NCBI GenBank assembly: GCA_038328575.1
Contig: JBBQMD010000024.1
Coordinates: forward strand, 1-41,809
Source of the DNA: JACVCS01 sp038328575
GTDB taxonomy: Bacteria; Planctomycetota; Phycisphaerae; Phycisphaerales; UBA1924
Reading direction: 5' to 3'
Length of the DNA stretch: 41,809 nt
Part shown: piece by piece, positions 1-9,054 of the stretch
Position numbering within the stretch: the stretch's first letter is position 1
Layout: each line of letters begins with the position of its first letter
Position numbers and translations under genes: made by a program
The notes under the pieces: generated by a model
What the model saw: the letters and a program-made list of their open reading frames with translations, nothing else
The model's database searches: none
Told to the model about the DNA's origin: nothing

Positions 1-581
1 CCCTTGTTGAGCACACCGCCGAACGCGATGGTGCCGAAGCCGGGGCGCGACTGGAGCCCGCCGCTGGTGCCCTTGACTGCGAGCGTCGCGTCCGGGGCGG
101 TGATGGTCACGTCGTTGGCCACCTGCGTGGAGGTCACGTCAAACGTGATGCGTCCGTAGGGCATGTCGATCGAGGTCTTCTCGGTGCCGGCATTGTTGAC
201 GATCTCGCGCAGGATCACGCGAGTGTTGAAGTCGACCGTGAAGATCTGCCCCGCGCCGACCTGAATCTGCACCGCCGACTTGGTCGCAGTGTAAAGCTCA
301 GCGCCCTGGGCCAGCACCATGCCCACGCCGACCTTCTTCAAGGGCGAGCCCGGCTTCTCACGAACCTGCACCTTGCCCTGCACGGCCCTGACGAAGATCG
401 GGACGTCCTTGGACGGCTCTGGCGTCGCGATGTCCGCTGGCGCGGGCGCGATGACTGGCATCACGTCGCTGACCGGCTGGACCAGACCCGCGGCGGCCGC
501 GAGCGAGCCAGGATTGCAAGCCATGAGCGCAGCGCCCGCCGCGACCAGCGAGGCGAGACCAAACGAGCGTGTCGTTTTCAT
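1..581 (-). CDS. FecR-domain lipoprotein, C-terminus cut by window edge
   Basis: Reading leftward from ATG at 581, 193 complete codons run off the window without a stop. The N-terminus (MKTTRSFGLASL...) is a lipoprotein-type signal ending in L-M-A-C, which puts the lipidated Cys at residue 22. A Pro/Ala-rich stretch follows, then a region that reads like a FecR domain: a Val/Lys-rich entry strand, a GMVLAQGAEL-type turn, alternating hydrophobic strands (VQIQVGAGQ, RVILREI) and a VTITAPDATLAVKGT segment. FecR domains occur in anti-sigma factors and in envelope proteins found beside CHASE2 cyclases. The gene lies 214 bp downstream of such a cyclase on the same strand. A Shine-Dalgarno-like GAAGGA sits about 9 bases before the ATG. 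The family call is by sequence feel only, and the missing C-terminus may carry further domains. Confidence 0.72.
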   Translation of the reverse strand, partial: MKTTRSFGLASLVAAGAALMACNPGSLAAAAGLVQPVSDVMPVIAPAPADIATPEPSKDVPIFVRAVQGKVQVREKPGSPLKKVGVGMVLAQGAELYTATKSAVQIQVGAGQIFTVDFNTRVILREIVNNAGTEKTSIDMPYGRITFDVTSTQVANDVTITAPDATLAVKGTSGGLQSRPGFGTIAFGGVLNK

Positions 582-795
582 ATGAGGTATTCCTTCAGCG
601 GGCGAGGCGAGTCAAGTTTATCACATAGACAGGTACACGCGAGCGAACTTGGCGGATTGCTCGGTCGGGCCAGGAACCCCAAAATCGAGGAGCATCTTGA
701 TATGATCGGGTGTTGTTCGTAGCTCCCGGCCCTCATTAACCGTGTTTTGGCTCCGGATGCCGGGTGCTCAATGCCCGATGCCCGATGTCTTTCGC
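582..795. other. Intergenic gap with ATGCCCG-type short repeats
   Basis: This 214-bp gap separates the cyclase stop from the FecR start. I see no gene in it. Around 755-788 a short motif recurs: a GATGCCGGG copy, then tandem AATGCCCG and ATGCCCG copies. No convincing terminator is visible. Confidence 0.5.
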
Positions 796-3700
796 TCACT
801 TCTCTTTCAACTCCACGCACCCGTCAAACGCCTCGGCCCGGTCCACCCGTGCCGCCCACTCAATCATCGCGTCGCGATAGAGATCCAGCAGCGCCGAGTT
901 GCCGAAGGCACCGGTGTACTCTGCGATGACGCTATCGCAGGCGTCAAAGTCCCCCGCTTGATACGTCGCGATCAAGCGCTCGGTGGTCAAGATCCATTGG
1001 GGCGTGCGCTCGCCGAAGGGGGCCAGATCGCCGACCAGTTCGTAGACGCCCACCGGCTCAAGCTTTCCTTTGACGCGCACGCGTCCCAGCGCGCGCCAGA
1101 TCAGGGGCGGGATCATCCGCGGTGGGACATTGAGCCTGCGCATCTGCTCGACGTGTTCCTCAGCCAACGTCTTCAGCCGCGCGCTCACCAGGATACGCGA
1201 GCCGAAGACCTTGTTGGCGCCTTCGAGTCGGGCGGCGAGGTTGGTGGTGTCACCCAGCGTGGTGTACGACGAGTTGGTCGGCGGCGCGCCGAAGTCACCG
1301 ACCATGACGTCGCCCGCCGACAGGCCCACGCGCATGATGAGCCCCGTCGGACCGACCTCGGCAAACTCTCCCGCGCGGTTCATCTCGTCCAGCCGGTGCA
1401 GCATCGCCAGGACCGCCCGGCACGCGTCCGCGGCGTGCCGCGGGTTGTCGATCGGCGCTCCCCAGAAGGTCACGATCGCGTCGCCGATGTACTTGTCCAG
1501 CGTCGCGCCGTTGGCCAGCACCACGCCCGTCATCGTCCCCAGGAACCGCGCCAGCACCTCGGCGGTCTTCACCTCGCCCAATCGCTCGGCGGTCGTGGTA
1601 AATCCCTGCAGGTCCGTGAACATCACCGTCAGCTCGCGGCGCTGCGGCTTCATCGTGTCCATCTCCGGGTTGTTCACCAGGATGTCCACCAGCTGCGGCG
1701 CCACGCGACTCTTGAATCGCTCTTCGGTCCGACGGCGCGACGCCTGCTCGACCACCAGCCGGTGGACGAACACGCCGATCACCGGGAACACCAGCGCACA
1801 CGCCGGGCCGGCGAAGCTCACCACGAGCCACGCAGAGTCCCACAGCACGTACCCCACGAAGCCGAACCAGCCGGCGATCAGCATGAGGCAGATGATGGGC
1901 GCAGCGACGACGCTGGCGCGAACGCCCACGAGCGTGCCGACGATCCCCAGCAGGGCGATGAACGACAGGTCCACCCACGTCGCTACCGGGGTGCGATCAA
2001 ACTGCATCAGGATGCTGTTGGCAACCGCGGCGTGCAGGTGTACGCCCGGGGTCTTGGGATCGATGCTGGTGCCGACGAAGTCCGCGAGCGCGCCGGTCGC
2101 GGTCCAGCCCACGAAGCAGAGCTTTCCGTCGAGCGTCCGGCGCAGGTCGGCCCGCACCTTGGCGATGTTGATGAGGCCCTCATCGATCTCGCGCAGCGCC
2201 AGCGGAATCGCCCGCATTGCCTCGCGCAAGTTCTCCGCCCGGAACCGCTCGCGCGCCGGGAGGTCCTCAGTCGCGCTCAACGCGTCGAGCTCGGCGCCAG
2301 CCCGCGGCTGGGCTTTGCTCAGTAAGCCCTTGATGGCTTTGAAATAGTCGGCCCAGATTTCTTCGCTGCTGGAGAGGCTCAGGGCCGCGCTCAGCGTGCC
2401 GGTGAGTTCTTCCTGGTCGGCCTTGTTCAGGAGCGAGCCGGGGTTGTCCGCGTCGGCGGGTGTGGTGGCGTTCTGCAAGAGCACCAGGCGCGCGGCGCGG
2501 TCTACCTGTGCCAGGTTGCCAGCGATGACGCGGTCAATCCGCGAAGGCTCGAACACGCGCCCGATCGAGATTTCCAGCGGCGAGCCGGTGCTGAGGTTGT
2601 AAAAGGGCCACTGCCAGCCGCGCAGCTCGTCGTCGGAGAACGGCTTGCCCAGCAGGGCCCGCGGCCAGGCGATGAGGTGTACGCCATCAAACTCACCAGA
2701 GGAAACCATGACCCGGCGCATGTGCAGCGAGAACTCCGGGCGCGGTCCGTCGCCCGGGATGACCGTCTTGTCGCGCTCGACGCGCACCTTCGCGGGGTCG
2801 ATGTCCAGCAGGGCAAGCGCCGAGGCGAGGCCGAGGTTGGGCCAGAGCCGCCCGTGATGCTCGACCCACAGGGGGATGCGGCGCGTCAGCCCGTCGGCGT
2901 CAAAGCTGTCGAAGGTGACATTGCCTAAGCGCGCCGCCGCCAGCCCGATCGGCCCGATTGGCGTCGCGGGGTCAACGGAGATCGGGAAGCGAAGCGCGCC
3001 CCCTGCCTCGCTGGTTACGCGCGTGCTGGCAACGCTCGACGTGGACTCATGGCGTGCCAAGATCCGCGACGCGCCGAGGCGAGAAATTAATCGCTGAAAC
3101 TCCGGGCCGTCGCTCAGCGCCTGAGCATCCTGCGGCAGCAGCCTGCGGACTAGCGAGCGCACCGCCTCGTCAAACGGCGCCGTGCGAAGCGCGGGGTTTT
3201 GCTCCAGCTCCGCGTAGACCTGCGAGAGCGAGATGCGCGTCACGCGCGAGGATGCAGAGGAGCCCGAACCGCTGGGCGCACCGCTGCCCGCGGGCGCGTC
3301 CGGCGAGGGCTCCGCATCCGGCGCGCCGCCGGGCGTGGTGCTGGCGGGGCCGCTTGCGCGTCCGGCGCGCTTGCCAGCCTTGATGGCTTGGGCGGTGTGC
3401 GTGAGTGATTCAAACTGGAAGCCGGCGGCGACGACGACCTTGGCGTGGGCTTCGATGGCGCTGGCCAGGGCGTCGTCGCCGCCGGCGCTGACAAACTGCG
3501 TCCCCGCCGGGGCGGGCTCGCCGGATGACGCCGTGGCCAGCGTCGTCGTCGGCACCCAGCGCGCTTTCTCCGGATCGTTTAGCAGGAGGTCCAGCGAGAT
3601 GACCTTGACCCCCGCGCGGTCCAGCTCTCGGATGATCAACGCCAGGTCTTCGCGCTTCCAAGGCCAGCGCCCGATGTTGTCCAGCGCCGCCTGATCGATC

Positions 3701-3903
3701 GCGATCACCGCCAGCCGCTCGCTGGGTCCGGGCGATGACGAACCAAACCACTGTGCCCGCCAGTCCAGCGTCAGCCGCTCAACCGGCCCGAGCACGCCGG
3801 CAAACCACATGATCCCCGCCAGCAGCGTCATCGCCAGGCCCAGCGCGATCTGCGTTCGCGCAAGGCGGACGTTGCGTCGCGTAGCGGCGGGTGAGCTGGC
3901 CAT
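796..3903 (-). CDS. CHASE2-domain membrane adenylate/guanylate cyclase
   Basis: This 1035-residue class III nucleotide cyclase should make cAMP or cGMP in the cytoplasm in response to an extracytoplasmic cue. Residues 17-38 form a first membrane segment. Residues ~45-640 form a long CHASE2-type sensor with the typical VIAIDQAALDNIGRWPW opening. About three membrane helices follow from W643 to ~720, then the catalytic domain from ~755. The two metal-binding Asp are D764 (MFTDLQGFT) and D808 (KYIGDAIVTFWGAP). K804 fits the purine-specificity Lys, and NLAARLE supplies the transition-state Asn/Arg, so the enzyme looks active and adenylate is slightly favoured. Residues ~172-220 are an Ala/Pro/Gly/Ser-rich insertion in the sensor. 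The start (ATG) is 7 bp after the preceding lipoprotein stop, and a FecR gene follows. The CHASE2-FecR pairing is known in other phyla. Confidence 0.93.
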   Translation of the reverse strand: MASSPAATRRNVRLARTQIALGLAMTLLAGIMWFAGVLGPVERLTLDWRAQWFGSSSPGPSERLAVIAIDQAALDNIGRWPWKREDLALIIRELDRAGVKVISLDLLLNDPEKARWVPTTTLATASSGEPAPAGTQFVSAGGDDALASAIEAHAKVVVAAGFQFESLTHTAQAIKAGKRAGRASGPASTTPGGAPDAEPSPDAPAGSGAPSGSGSSASSRVTRISLSQVYAELEQNPALRTAPFDEAVRSLVRRLLPQDAQALSDGPEFQRLISRLGASRILARHESTSSVASTRVTSEAGGALRFPISVDPATPIGPIGLAAARLGNVTFDSFDADGLTRRIPLWVEHHGRLWPNLGLASALALLDIDPAKVRVERDKTVIPGDGPRPEFSLHMRRVMVSSGEFDGVHLIAWPRALLGKPFSDDELRGWQWPFYNLSTGSPLEISIGRVFEPSRIDRVIAGNLAQVDRAARLVLLQNATTPADADNPGSLLNKADQEELTGTLSAALSLSSSEEIWADYFKAIKGLLSKAQPRAGAELDALSATEDLPARERFRAENLREAMRAIPLALREIDEGLINIAKVRADLRRTLDGKLCFVGWTATGALADFVGTSIDPKTPGVHLHAAVANSILMQFDRTPVATWVDLSFIALLGIVGTLVGVRASVVAAPIICLMLIAGWFGFVGYVLWDSAWLVVSFAGPACALVFPVIGVFVHRLVVEQASRRRTEERFKSRVAPQLVDILVNNPEMDTMKPQRRELTVMFTDLQGFTTTAERLGEVKTAEVLARFLGTMTGVVLANGATLDKYIGDAIVTFWGAPIDNPRHAADACRAVLAMLHRLDEMNRAGEFAEVGPTGLIMRVGLSAGDVMVGDFGAPPTNSSYTTLGDTTNLAARLEGANKVFGSRILVSARLKTLAEEHVEQMRRLNVPPRMIPPLIWRALGRVRVKGKLEPVGVYELVGDLAPFGERTPQWILTTERLIATYQAGDFDACDSVIAEYTGAFGNSALLDLYRDAMIEWAARVDRAEAFDGCVELKEK

Positions 3904-3910
3904 GTCGGCT

Positions 3911-4657
3911 TTACGGCGAAGGGGAAGTCGTGGGCTTGGTGGAGGGGGGATTCGGGGGCGTGAAGGGCACGGGGCGCATCAGTGGCAACGAAGTGCCCGC
4001 CGGATCGGTGCGCGGCGCCGGCTCGAGATTGCCGCGATCTGGTCGGCCGGTGGGCGCGTTGGGCGAGGGCGCGGTCTGTGGCGGGGGGTCGTTGGGGGTC
4101 GTCGAATACGGGCCGACGGGGTTGGTGGCTGTCGGGGCACCTTGCGTGCGACTGTTCAAGTAGTCCTGCGCCTGGGTGATGACCGACATGTACTCCAGCC
4201 CGGTGATGGACTGATTCTCGCTGGAGCCTTCCGGGATCATGCCCATCGCCACCAGCTCGCGTGTGGCGTACCGCGGCGTCGGGCCAACGAGCTGCATCAT
4301 CACGCCGCCCCTGACGTTGCAGATGACCGCGACGGCGCGGGCGAGCGTGCCGCGCTGCATTGCGAGATTGGCCTCTTCTTCAAAGCCCTCACCCAGCCAG
4401 CGGCGCTGCTTGGCGAGCGCCACGCGCGCTTCGTACGAGCCCGTCGTGTCCTCGGTGTCCGAGAGCAGGATGAGCCCGTGCAGGCCCTCGTCGTTGCTGA
4501 CCGCGGAGCGCGAGGGCAGCGAGTGCCAGTACGCAAGCTCGGACGACGAGTCGTCCACGGGGTACGTCGTGATCAACGGGTCGGAAACGACCGTTCGCGC
4601 GCACCCGCAGAGGGTGACGCTCAGGAGCAGTGAGGCCAGGGTGATTGATCGGATCAT
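3911..4657 (-). CDS. Putative lipoprotein of unknown function
   Basis: This 248-residue protein begins with a lipoprotein signal (MIRSITLASLLLSV) followed by T-L-C-G-C, so a lipidated Cys near residue 19 is likely. A compact middle section (residues ~20-160) has mixed helix/strand character, and the C-terminal ~80 residues are Pro/Thr/Ser-rich and probably disordered. I recognise no family. I chose ATG at 4657; an in-frame TTG at 4696 would add 13 charged residues ahead of the signal. The gene sits 15-55 bp after the beta-barrel gene, depending on the start chosen, and 7 bp before the cyclase start. It is therefore almost certainly in the same transcript and may act with them at the envelope. 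Confidence 0.75.
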   Translation of the reverse strand: MIRSITLASLLLSVTLCGCARTVVSDPLITTYPVDDSSSELAYWHSLPSRSAVSNDEGLHGLILLSDTEDTTGSYEARVALAKQRRWLGEGFEEEANLAMQRGTLARAVAVICNVRGGVMMQLVGPTPRYATRELVAMGMIPEGSSENQSITGLEYMSVITQAQDYLNSRTQGAPTATNPVGPYSTTPNDPPPQTAPSPNAPTGRPDRGNLEPAPRTDPAGTSLPLMRPVPFTPPNPPSTKPTTSPSP

Positions 4658-4711
4658 GCGAGGGCTCGGGGTTGGGCGCTTTGAAACGAAGCGCAATCGG
4701 GCGGGGACTGA

Positions 4712-6175
4712 TCAGAATGCGAGCGTGACACCGAAGAGTACGAAGTGGCGCGCGTTGCGGCCGCCGGAGATGCCGGCCGAGGGCAGGAAGATGCCGTAGC
4801 GTGCGGTGAGCGACAGGTCGCTGGTGATGCGCCAGTTGGCGTAGACATCGAACTCGTTGCCTAAGAACGTGCTCTGGCCGGAGAGATCGTCGATCGGCCC
4901 GCGCCGCTCGGGCTTGGCGAACACGAACGCGTCGATGCCGATCTGCAGGCCGTCAAACGTCGGGTCGGACTTCAGCGGAAAGGTCGAGATGCCCATGCGA
5001 ACCGAGAGCAGGTTAGAAAGCGCGGGCGCAAACGCCAGGCCGGTGTTCGCGTAGCCCAGGGCGTTGAACTGGGTGTCTGTCGAGCCGGCAAGGTTGCCCG
5101 AGATCGTGGACGTCGCGTTGTTGCGGTCGCTGTCGCCCGTGGCGTAGAGCAGCTCACCTTCGATGCGCGATTGGTTGTCGTCGCGAACGATGTATCCCAC
5201 CATCAGGCGGGCTGCGCCGGCGGAGATGTCCTCCACGCGCTGGCTCCCCCGCAGCGGATCTGAATAGCTCTCGCCGGACTGAAAAATGCCCTCGGCGGCG
5301 TACAGCCAATCCGTCCCAATCGAGCCCGACGAGCCGATGCCGAAGTACGTCGAGTCGTACTTAAAGTTCACAAACCCGATCGGCGTCAGCGGCGGGCGAG
5401 CCCGGTTGTCGTTGTAGTTGTCCACCATGTGCAGCACGAACGCATAGATCTCCTGCCCCTGCGGAAAGGTGAACGCCAGCCTGCCGCCGAAATATGCCCG
5501 GCGGGTCTTCTCGTCGAAGCTCCAGCGCGAGCCGTCAAAGTCCGGCGTGTGGTCCGGCGTGATGCCCGCCAGCCCTTCGAGCCGCAACTGTCGCGTGAAC
5601 TCCAGCGTCGGTGTCACGGCGTACAGCGTCTCAGAAAGCGTGATCCCGCTTCCCCACTCGACAAACTGGCGTCCGACGCGCACGTTGAAGTTGAAGTCTG
5701 GATTCTCGCCGCCGTAGGCCGACATCGCCTTGCGGGTGTCAAACTCGTACCAGTAGCGATCGGCAAAGGGTTCGCTCCAGCGATCGCCTCGCCCGTCAAA
5801 GCTGTCGCCATTGGAGAACGTTCGATACAGGAATCGCCCGCGCGCGAAGAACTGGTGCGCGCCGTCGATGTTGGCGCGCCCGTAGATGACCGCCTCCGGC
5901 TGCCACAATCGGGTCGAGTTGGTCGCGTCGTTGCGGAAGAGCCCGGTGAACGCCAGGTACCCGCCGACATCGATCTGCGAGCGTTCTGCCAGCGAGAGGC
6001 TGGTGTCCACGCGCAGGCGAAAGTCGTTGGTCTCGGTGCCGGTGCGCAGGATGCGATCGATGCGGCGCGTGTCGGCATTGCCTTGGGCGTGAGCGGTCGA
6101 AGGGGCGAGGCCGATCGAGAGCCCCGTCGCGAGCGCGAGCGGCACAACGGTCGTACGGAATCGGTTCATCATCAT
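4712..6175 (-). CDS. Outer-membrane beta-barrel protein (alginate-export/porin-like)
   Basis: This 487-residue protein has a signal peptide (MNRFRTTVVPLALATGLSIG... with an AHAQG cleavage site). The rest is dominated by alternating amphipathic strands with aromatic girdles (RGRFLYRTF, RYWYEFD, EFDVYANWRI, SLTARYGIF), and the chain ends in TLAF, the C-terminal Phe typical of Omp85-inserted barrels. The pattern resembles alginate-export-type or other large porins, but I cannot assign a substrate. Three consecutive ATGs lie at 6175, 6172 and 6169. A longer reading frame to 6319 is unlikely because it would fill the whole gap to the divergent gene and bury the signal peptide. It is the first gene of the lipoprotein-cyclase-FecR cluster, so the cyclase may report on envelope or transport state. 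Confidence 0.8.
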   Translation of the reverse strand: MMMNRFRTTVVPLALATGLSIGLAPSTAHAQGNADTRRIDRILRTGTETNDFRLRVDTSLSLAERSQIDVGGYLAFTGLFRNDATNSTRLWQPEAVIYGRANIDGAHQFFARGRFLYRTFSNGDSFDGRGDRWSEPFADRYWYEFDTRKAMSAYGGENPDFNFNVRVGRQFVEWGSGITLSETLYAVTPTLEFTRQLRLEGLAGITPDHTPDFDGSRWSFDEKTRRAYFGGRLAFTFPQGQEIYAFVLHMVDNYNDNRARPPLTPIGFVNFKYDSTYFGIGSSGSIGTDWLYAAEGIFQSGESYSDPLRGSQRVEDISAGAARLMVGYIVRDDNQSRIEGELLYATGDSDRNNATSTISGNLAGSTDTQFNALGYANTGLAFAPALSNLLSVRMGISTFPLKSDPTFDGLQIGIDAFVFAKPERRGPIDDLSGQSTFLGNEFDVYANWRITSDLSLTARYGIFLPSAGISGGRNARHFVLFGVTLAF

Positions 6176-6321
6176 CGTGACGGGTCCCACGAAAGGAGGG
6201 CAAGTCCCGGAGTGTACCGGATCAGCACCTCGCCCGCCCGCGCGCCAACACCCGAGCGGCAGAGCGCCGGATCGGTTGGTGAAAGTTCGGAGCCGCGCAA
6301 GTCGCCTGGGTACGCTCACTG

Positions 6322-6798
6322 ATGATCACGATCCGCCCAGCGACCGCAGCCGACGTGCCCAATGTCCTTCCGATGGTTCGGTCCATCACCGCCCTGCACG
6401 AGCGCCACGACCCCGAGCGATTTCGGGTTTTGCCCGACGTGTTGGACCGCTATGCGTCGTGGTTGCCGGCGCGAGCGGCGGACGCGCGAAGCGTGTTCCT
6501 GGTTGCGCAGCGCCAAGACGCGACGCTGGCGGGATTTGCTGTCGGCACCGTCGAGCCGGAAGTCCCGATCTTCTGGGTGCCCGAGTGCGGGTGGATTCAC
6601 GATATCTGGGTCGAGCCCGCCGACCGGCGTCACGCCGTCGCGCGCCAGCTCGTCGAGAGCGCCTTCGAGCGCTTCAAGGCGATCGGCGTCGCCCAAGTGC
6701 GCCTGCACACCGGCGCGTTCAACGACGCGGCAAGAGCGATGTTCGCTTCGGCTGGGTTCAGAGCGAGCGTCGTCGAAATGCTGAAGATGACCAAGTGA
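6322..6798 (+). CDS. GNAT-family N-acetyltransferase
   Basis: This is a 158-residue single-domain GNAT protein, a normal length for the family. It starts with the usual ITIRPATAADVP strand-helix. The acetyl-CoA-binding region is IHDIWVEPADRRHAVARQL, where the pyrophosphate loop R-R-H-A-V-A is a degenerate form of the usual Q/R-x-x-G-x-G/A. The C-terminal part has the NDAARAMFASAGF motif common in ribosomal-protein and aminoglycoside-type acetyltransferases. The substrate is unknown. The gene is divergent from the beta-barrel gene and convergent, 38 bp apart, with the RDD gene. No Shine-Dalgarno sequence is evident, and a TACGCT box 6 bases before the ATG could mean near-leaderless transcription. 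Confidence 0.85.
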   Translation: MITIRPATAADVPNVLPMVRSITALHERHDPERFRVLPDVLDRYASWLPARAADARSVFLVAQRQDATLAGFAVGTVEPEVPIFWVPECGWIHDIWVEPADRRHAVARQLVESAFERFKAIGVAQVRLHTGAFNDAARAMFASAGFRASVVEMLKMTK

Positions 6799-6836
6799 GT
6801 TTCTAAGAGGCTCGCGCCGCAAAGTGGTCGTTCCGC

Positions 6837-9014
6837 TCAATCCTCGTCGAGCGCGTCGCGATCGTCCTCCGGATCCGGCACGATGACCACGGTGCGCGAC
6901 AGCACGTCGCCGGGGTGCCGAAAGTTCGGATCAAACGCCAGCAGCATCGCCAATGGCGGCGTCCACCGGATGAGATTCCGCAGCCCCGCTTGCACGAACG
7001 TGATCGGCGGGATCGCGTCCGGCGCCGGCCGGTCCCCTTGAGGCAAGCGTGCGGGCGCGGGTGATGCGTCCGGCGCGTCGGGCGGCCCGGCGTTCACTGG
7101 TGGGTCCACTTCGTCGCCCCGCTCGACGACCGCCCGGGTCACGACGCTCCCGGTCATGAACTTACCCAGCGATCGCCCGGTGAGCCACTCGCTGAGCATG
7201 CTGTGGATCGCGGCGCACAAGAGCGTGACGATGACCAGCGTCATCATGTTCGCGATCAAGTGCGGCCCGGCCTGCGTGATGATCCTCACTATCGAGCGAT
7301 CAAGCAGCAGCGAAGCGATGGCGTACCCCAGCACCAGATCGATCAGCGCGCCGGCGAAGCGGCGCGCCGGCGTCGCGAGGCTGGTGCGGAGCGGGATGCG
7401 AACGGTGTGCCGGTTGTCCTGCCGCAGGACAAAGAGGAACACCGCGGCCGTGAGCACGCCGATGCCGATCGCCAGGGCCTGAAGATCCCGGGCCGTGATC
7501 ACGGCGTCGCGCCGCGCCACATCGTTGAACAGCACCTGCCCGGTGCTGGTCGAAACCTCGACGACCCGGATCTGCCGCATGGGGAGCGGCGTCTGCGACG
7601 AATCGGCGGGCGCAGCGCTCGGCACCGGCGAGCCGTCCTGCGGCCGCGCTGACGTTGACGCGGGCGGGCCGGCGGTGAGGAACGCGATCCGCGATGCGCC
7701 CGCCAGCGGCACGAACGCAAACTCCGTCGCCTCCGGCAGCGGGTCAGGCGCGATCGTCAGCGGCGCTCGCCCCGGCGCCAGCGACCACAGCGCCTCCGGG
7801 CGCGCCGTGTGAGGTGTGCAGACAAGCTGCCCGTCGACGCTTGCAAACACGAGTGTCCGCAGCTCCTGACCCGCCGGGAGCTCGATGCGGGCGTCCAGCG
7901 CCTCAAACCGCGGCAGCGGCTTGGTTGTCGCGGGTGCGGGCGCCGCGGGTACCGGCGCGCGAAGAGCCGCGCTCGGCTGCGCGTTTGGTGTTGCGATTGG
8001 CGCAGAGTTCGGCGATGAGTTTGGTGCCACGATTGAGACAGCTGGCTTCGCGGGCGCCGAGGTCAGCGTGATCCTCCAGGCGCGGGCGTCTTTCTCGCCG
8101 GGCATCTGCGCCAGGAGCAGCCCGTCCACGATGCGCACCCAACGCGCCGTCTGGATTTCCTGCGGCAGTGTGACCTCGTTCCACGCCGAGAAGTTCAGCA
8201 CGAGCAACCGCCACGACGTCGTCGCTACGGCGCCCGAAGCCCCCGCGCGCGCTTCGGCCTCGTTGGCGATCGGGGCCACCAGCACGCTGGGGCCGAGGTC
8301 GGTGGCGCACGCGTCGACGAGTTCGCCGTCGCCCGGCAGGGTCGGCTCGCTGCGCCCCGAGGGCATCGGGTTGAAATCCCAGTACCCGTCGTTGCCAACC
8401 AGCGGCGAAGCCTCAAAGCTCACGACACGCCGCTGCGCGCGGCGGACCGCGCCCGCAGGCGTGCCGGTGGCCGTCGGCGTGCTGCCGCTCGCAGGAGTCG
8501 CGCTGCCCGAGGTGCTTGGCGCGGCTGTCCCCTGCGTCGTCTCGCGCGGAAATATGATGTACACGCGCTCGGCGATTGCGATCATCCCCTGCGGAGCAGG
8601 AGACAGATCAGTGACCCGTCGCACCGTGCCCGGCGCGGATCGCGCATCGCCATCACGAGGCGGGATGTGCATCAGCGTCGCGCTTCGCGCACGCCCGTTG
8701 ACGCGAGGGCTCAGCGCCGGGATTGCGACCCAGGCGTGCGCCGAGCGGTATCCGCGATCAGTCCGCGTGACGCGATCGGCACCTGCGCTGGGCATCAGCG
8801 GATCGATCGGGAGCGAGAGAACCGTGCTCGTGCTTGACGAAGCCTGCGCGGCGCTCGGCGCAGTTGCCGACGGGGGCACCGGCGTTGCGCTTTTCGCCGG
8901 CGAAATCGCCAGCGCCAGCAACGCAGCGGTGACACATGCGACACCAATGCGCGCCCGCACGCGGCCGATCGGCGTGCGAGGCGTGGACGAAGGATTTGTA
9001 CAACCGGTGATCAC
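6837..9014 (-). CDS. RDD-domain membrane protein with large N-terminal region
   Basis: The C-terminal ~185 residues (from ~540) match the RDD family: ATPARRFAGALIDLVLGYA with the Arg and Asp, two or three further membrane helices, a TGRSLGKFMTG loop, and a GLRNLIRW...DPNFRHPGDVLS ending. RDD proteins are multi-pass membrane proteins of mostly unknown, possibly transport, function. The preceding ~520 residues carry a signal-like segment (GVACVTAALLALAIS), Ala/Pro/Ser linkers and beta-rich stretches that could form a propeller. I chose GTG at 9014 (725 residues) because a longer reading frame would run into the upstream lipoprotein gene and start inside it; G5 just upstream could serve as a ribosome site. 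TTG 9029 and GTG 9035 are alternatives. It is the last gene of the 11092-6837 run. Confidence 0.8.
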   Translation of the reverse strand: MITGCTNPSSTPRTPIGRVRARIGVACVTAALLALAISPAKSATPVPPSATAPSAAQASSSTSTVLSLPIDPLMPSAGADRVTRTDRGYRSAHAWVAIPALSPRVNGRARSATLMHIPPRDGDARSAPGTVRRVTDLSPAPQGMIAIAERVYIIFPRETTQGTAAPSTSGSATPASGSTPTATGTPAGAVRRAQRRVVSFEASPLVGNDGYWDFNPMPSGRSEPTLPGDGELVDACATDLGPSVLVAPIANEAEARAGASGAVATTSWRLLVLNFSAWNEVTLPQEIQTARWVRIVDGLLLAQMPGEKDARAWRITLTSAPAKPAVSIVAPNSSPNSAPIATPNAQPSAALRAPVPAAPAPATTKPLPRFEALDARIELPAGQELRTLVFASVDGQLVCTPHTARPEALWSLAPGRAPLTIAPDPLPEATEFAFVPLAGASRIAFLTAGPPASTSARPQDGSPVPSAAPADSSQTPLPMRQIRVVEVSTSTGQVLFNDVARRDAVITARDLQALAIGIGVLTAAVFLFVLRQDNRHTVRIPLRTSLATPARRFAGALIDLVLGYAIASLLLDRSIVRIITQAGPHLIANMMTLVIVTLLCAAIHSMLSEWLTGRSLGKFMTGSVVTRAVVERGDEVDPPVNAGPPDAPDASPAPARLPQGDRPAPDAIPPITFVQAGLRNLIRWTPPLAMLLAFDPNFRHPGDVLSRTVVIVPDPEDDRDALDED

Positions 9015-9054
9015 CAGTGAAACCCCCAAGTGCACATGTGGCCGAGCGAACGAT

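Noticed and set aside
742..2325. Long plus-strand reading frame over the cyclase gene
   Set aside because: It is antisense to the well-supported CHASE2-cyclase. Its composition is Arg/His-rich and it has no domain.
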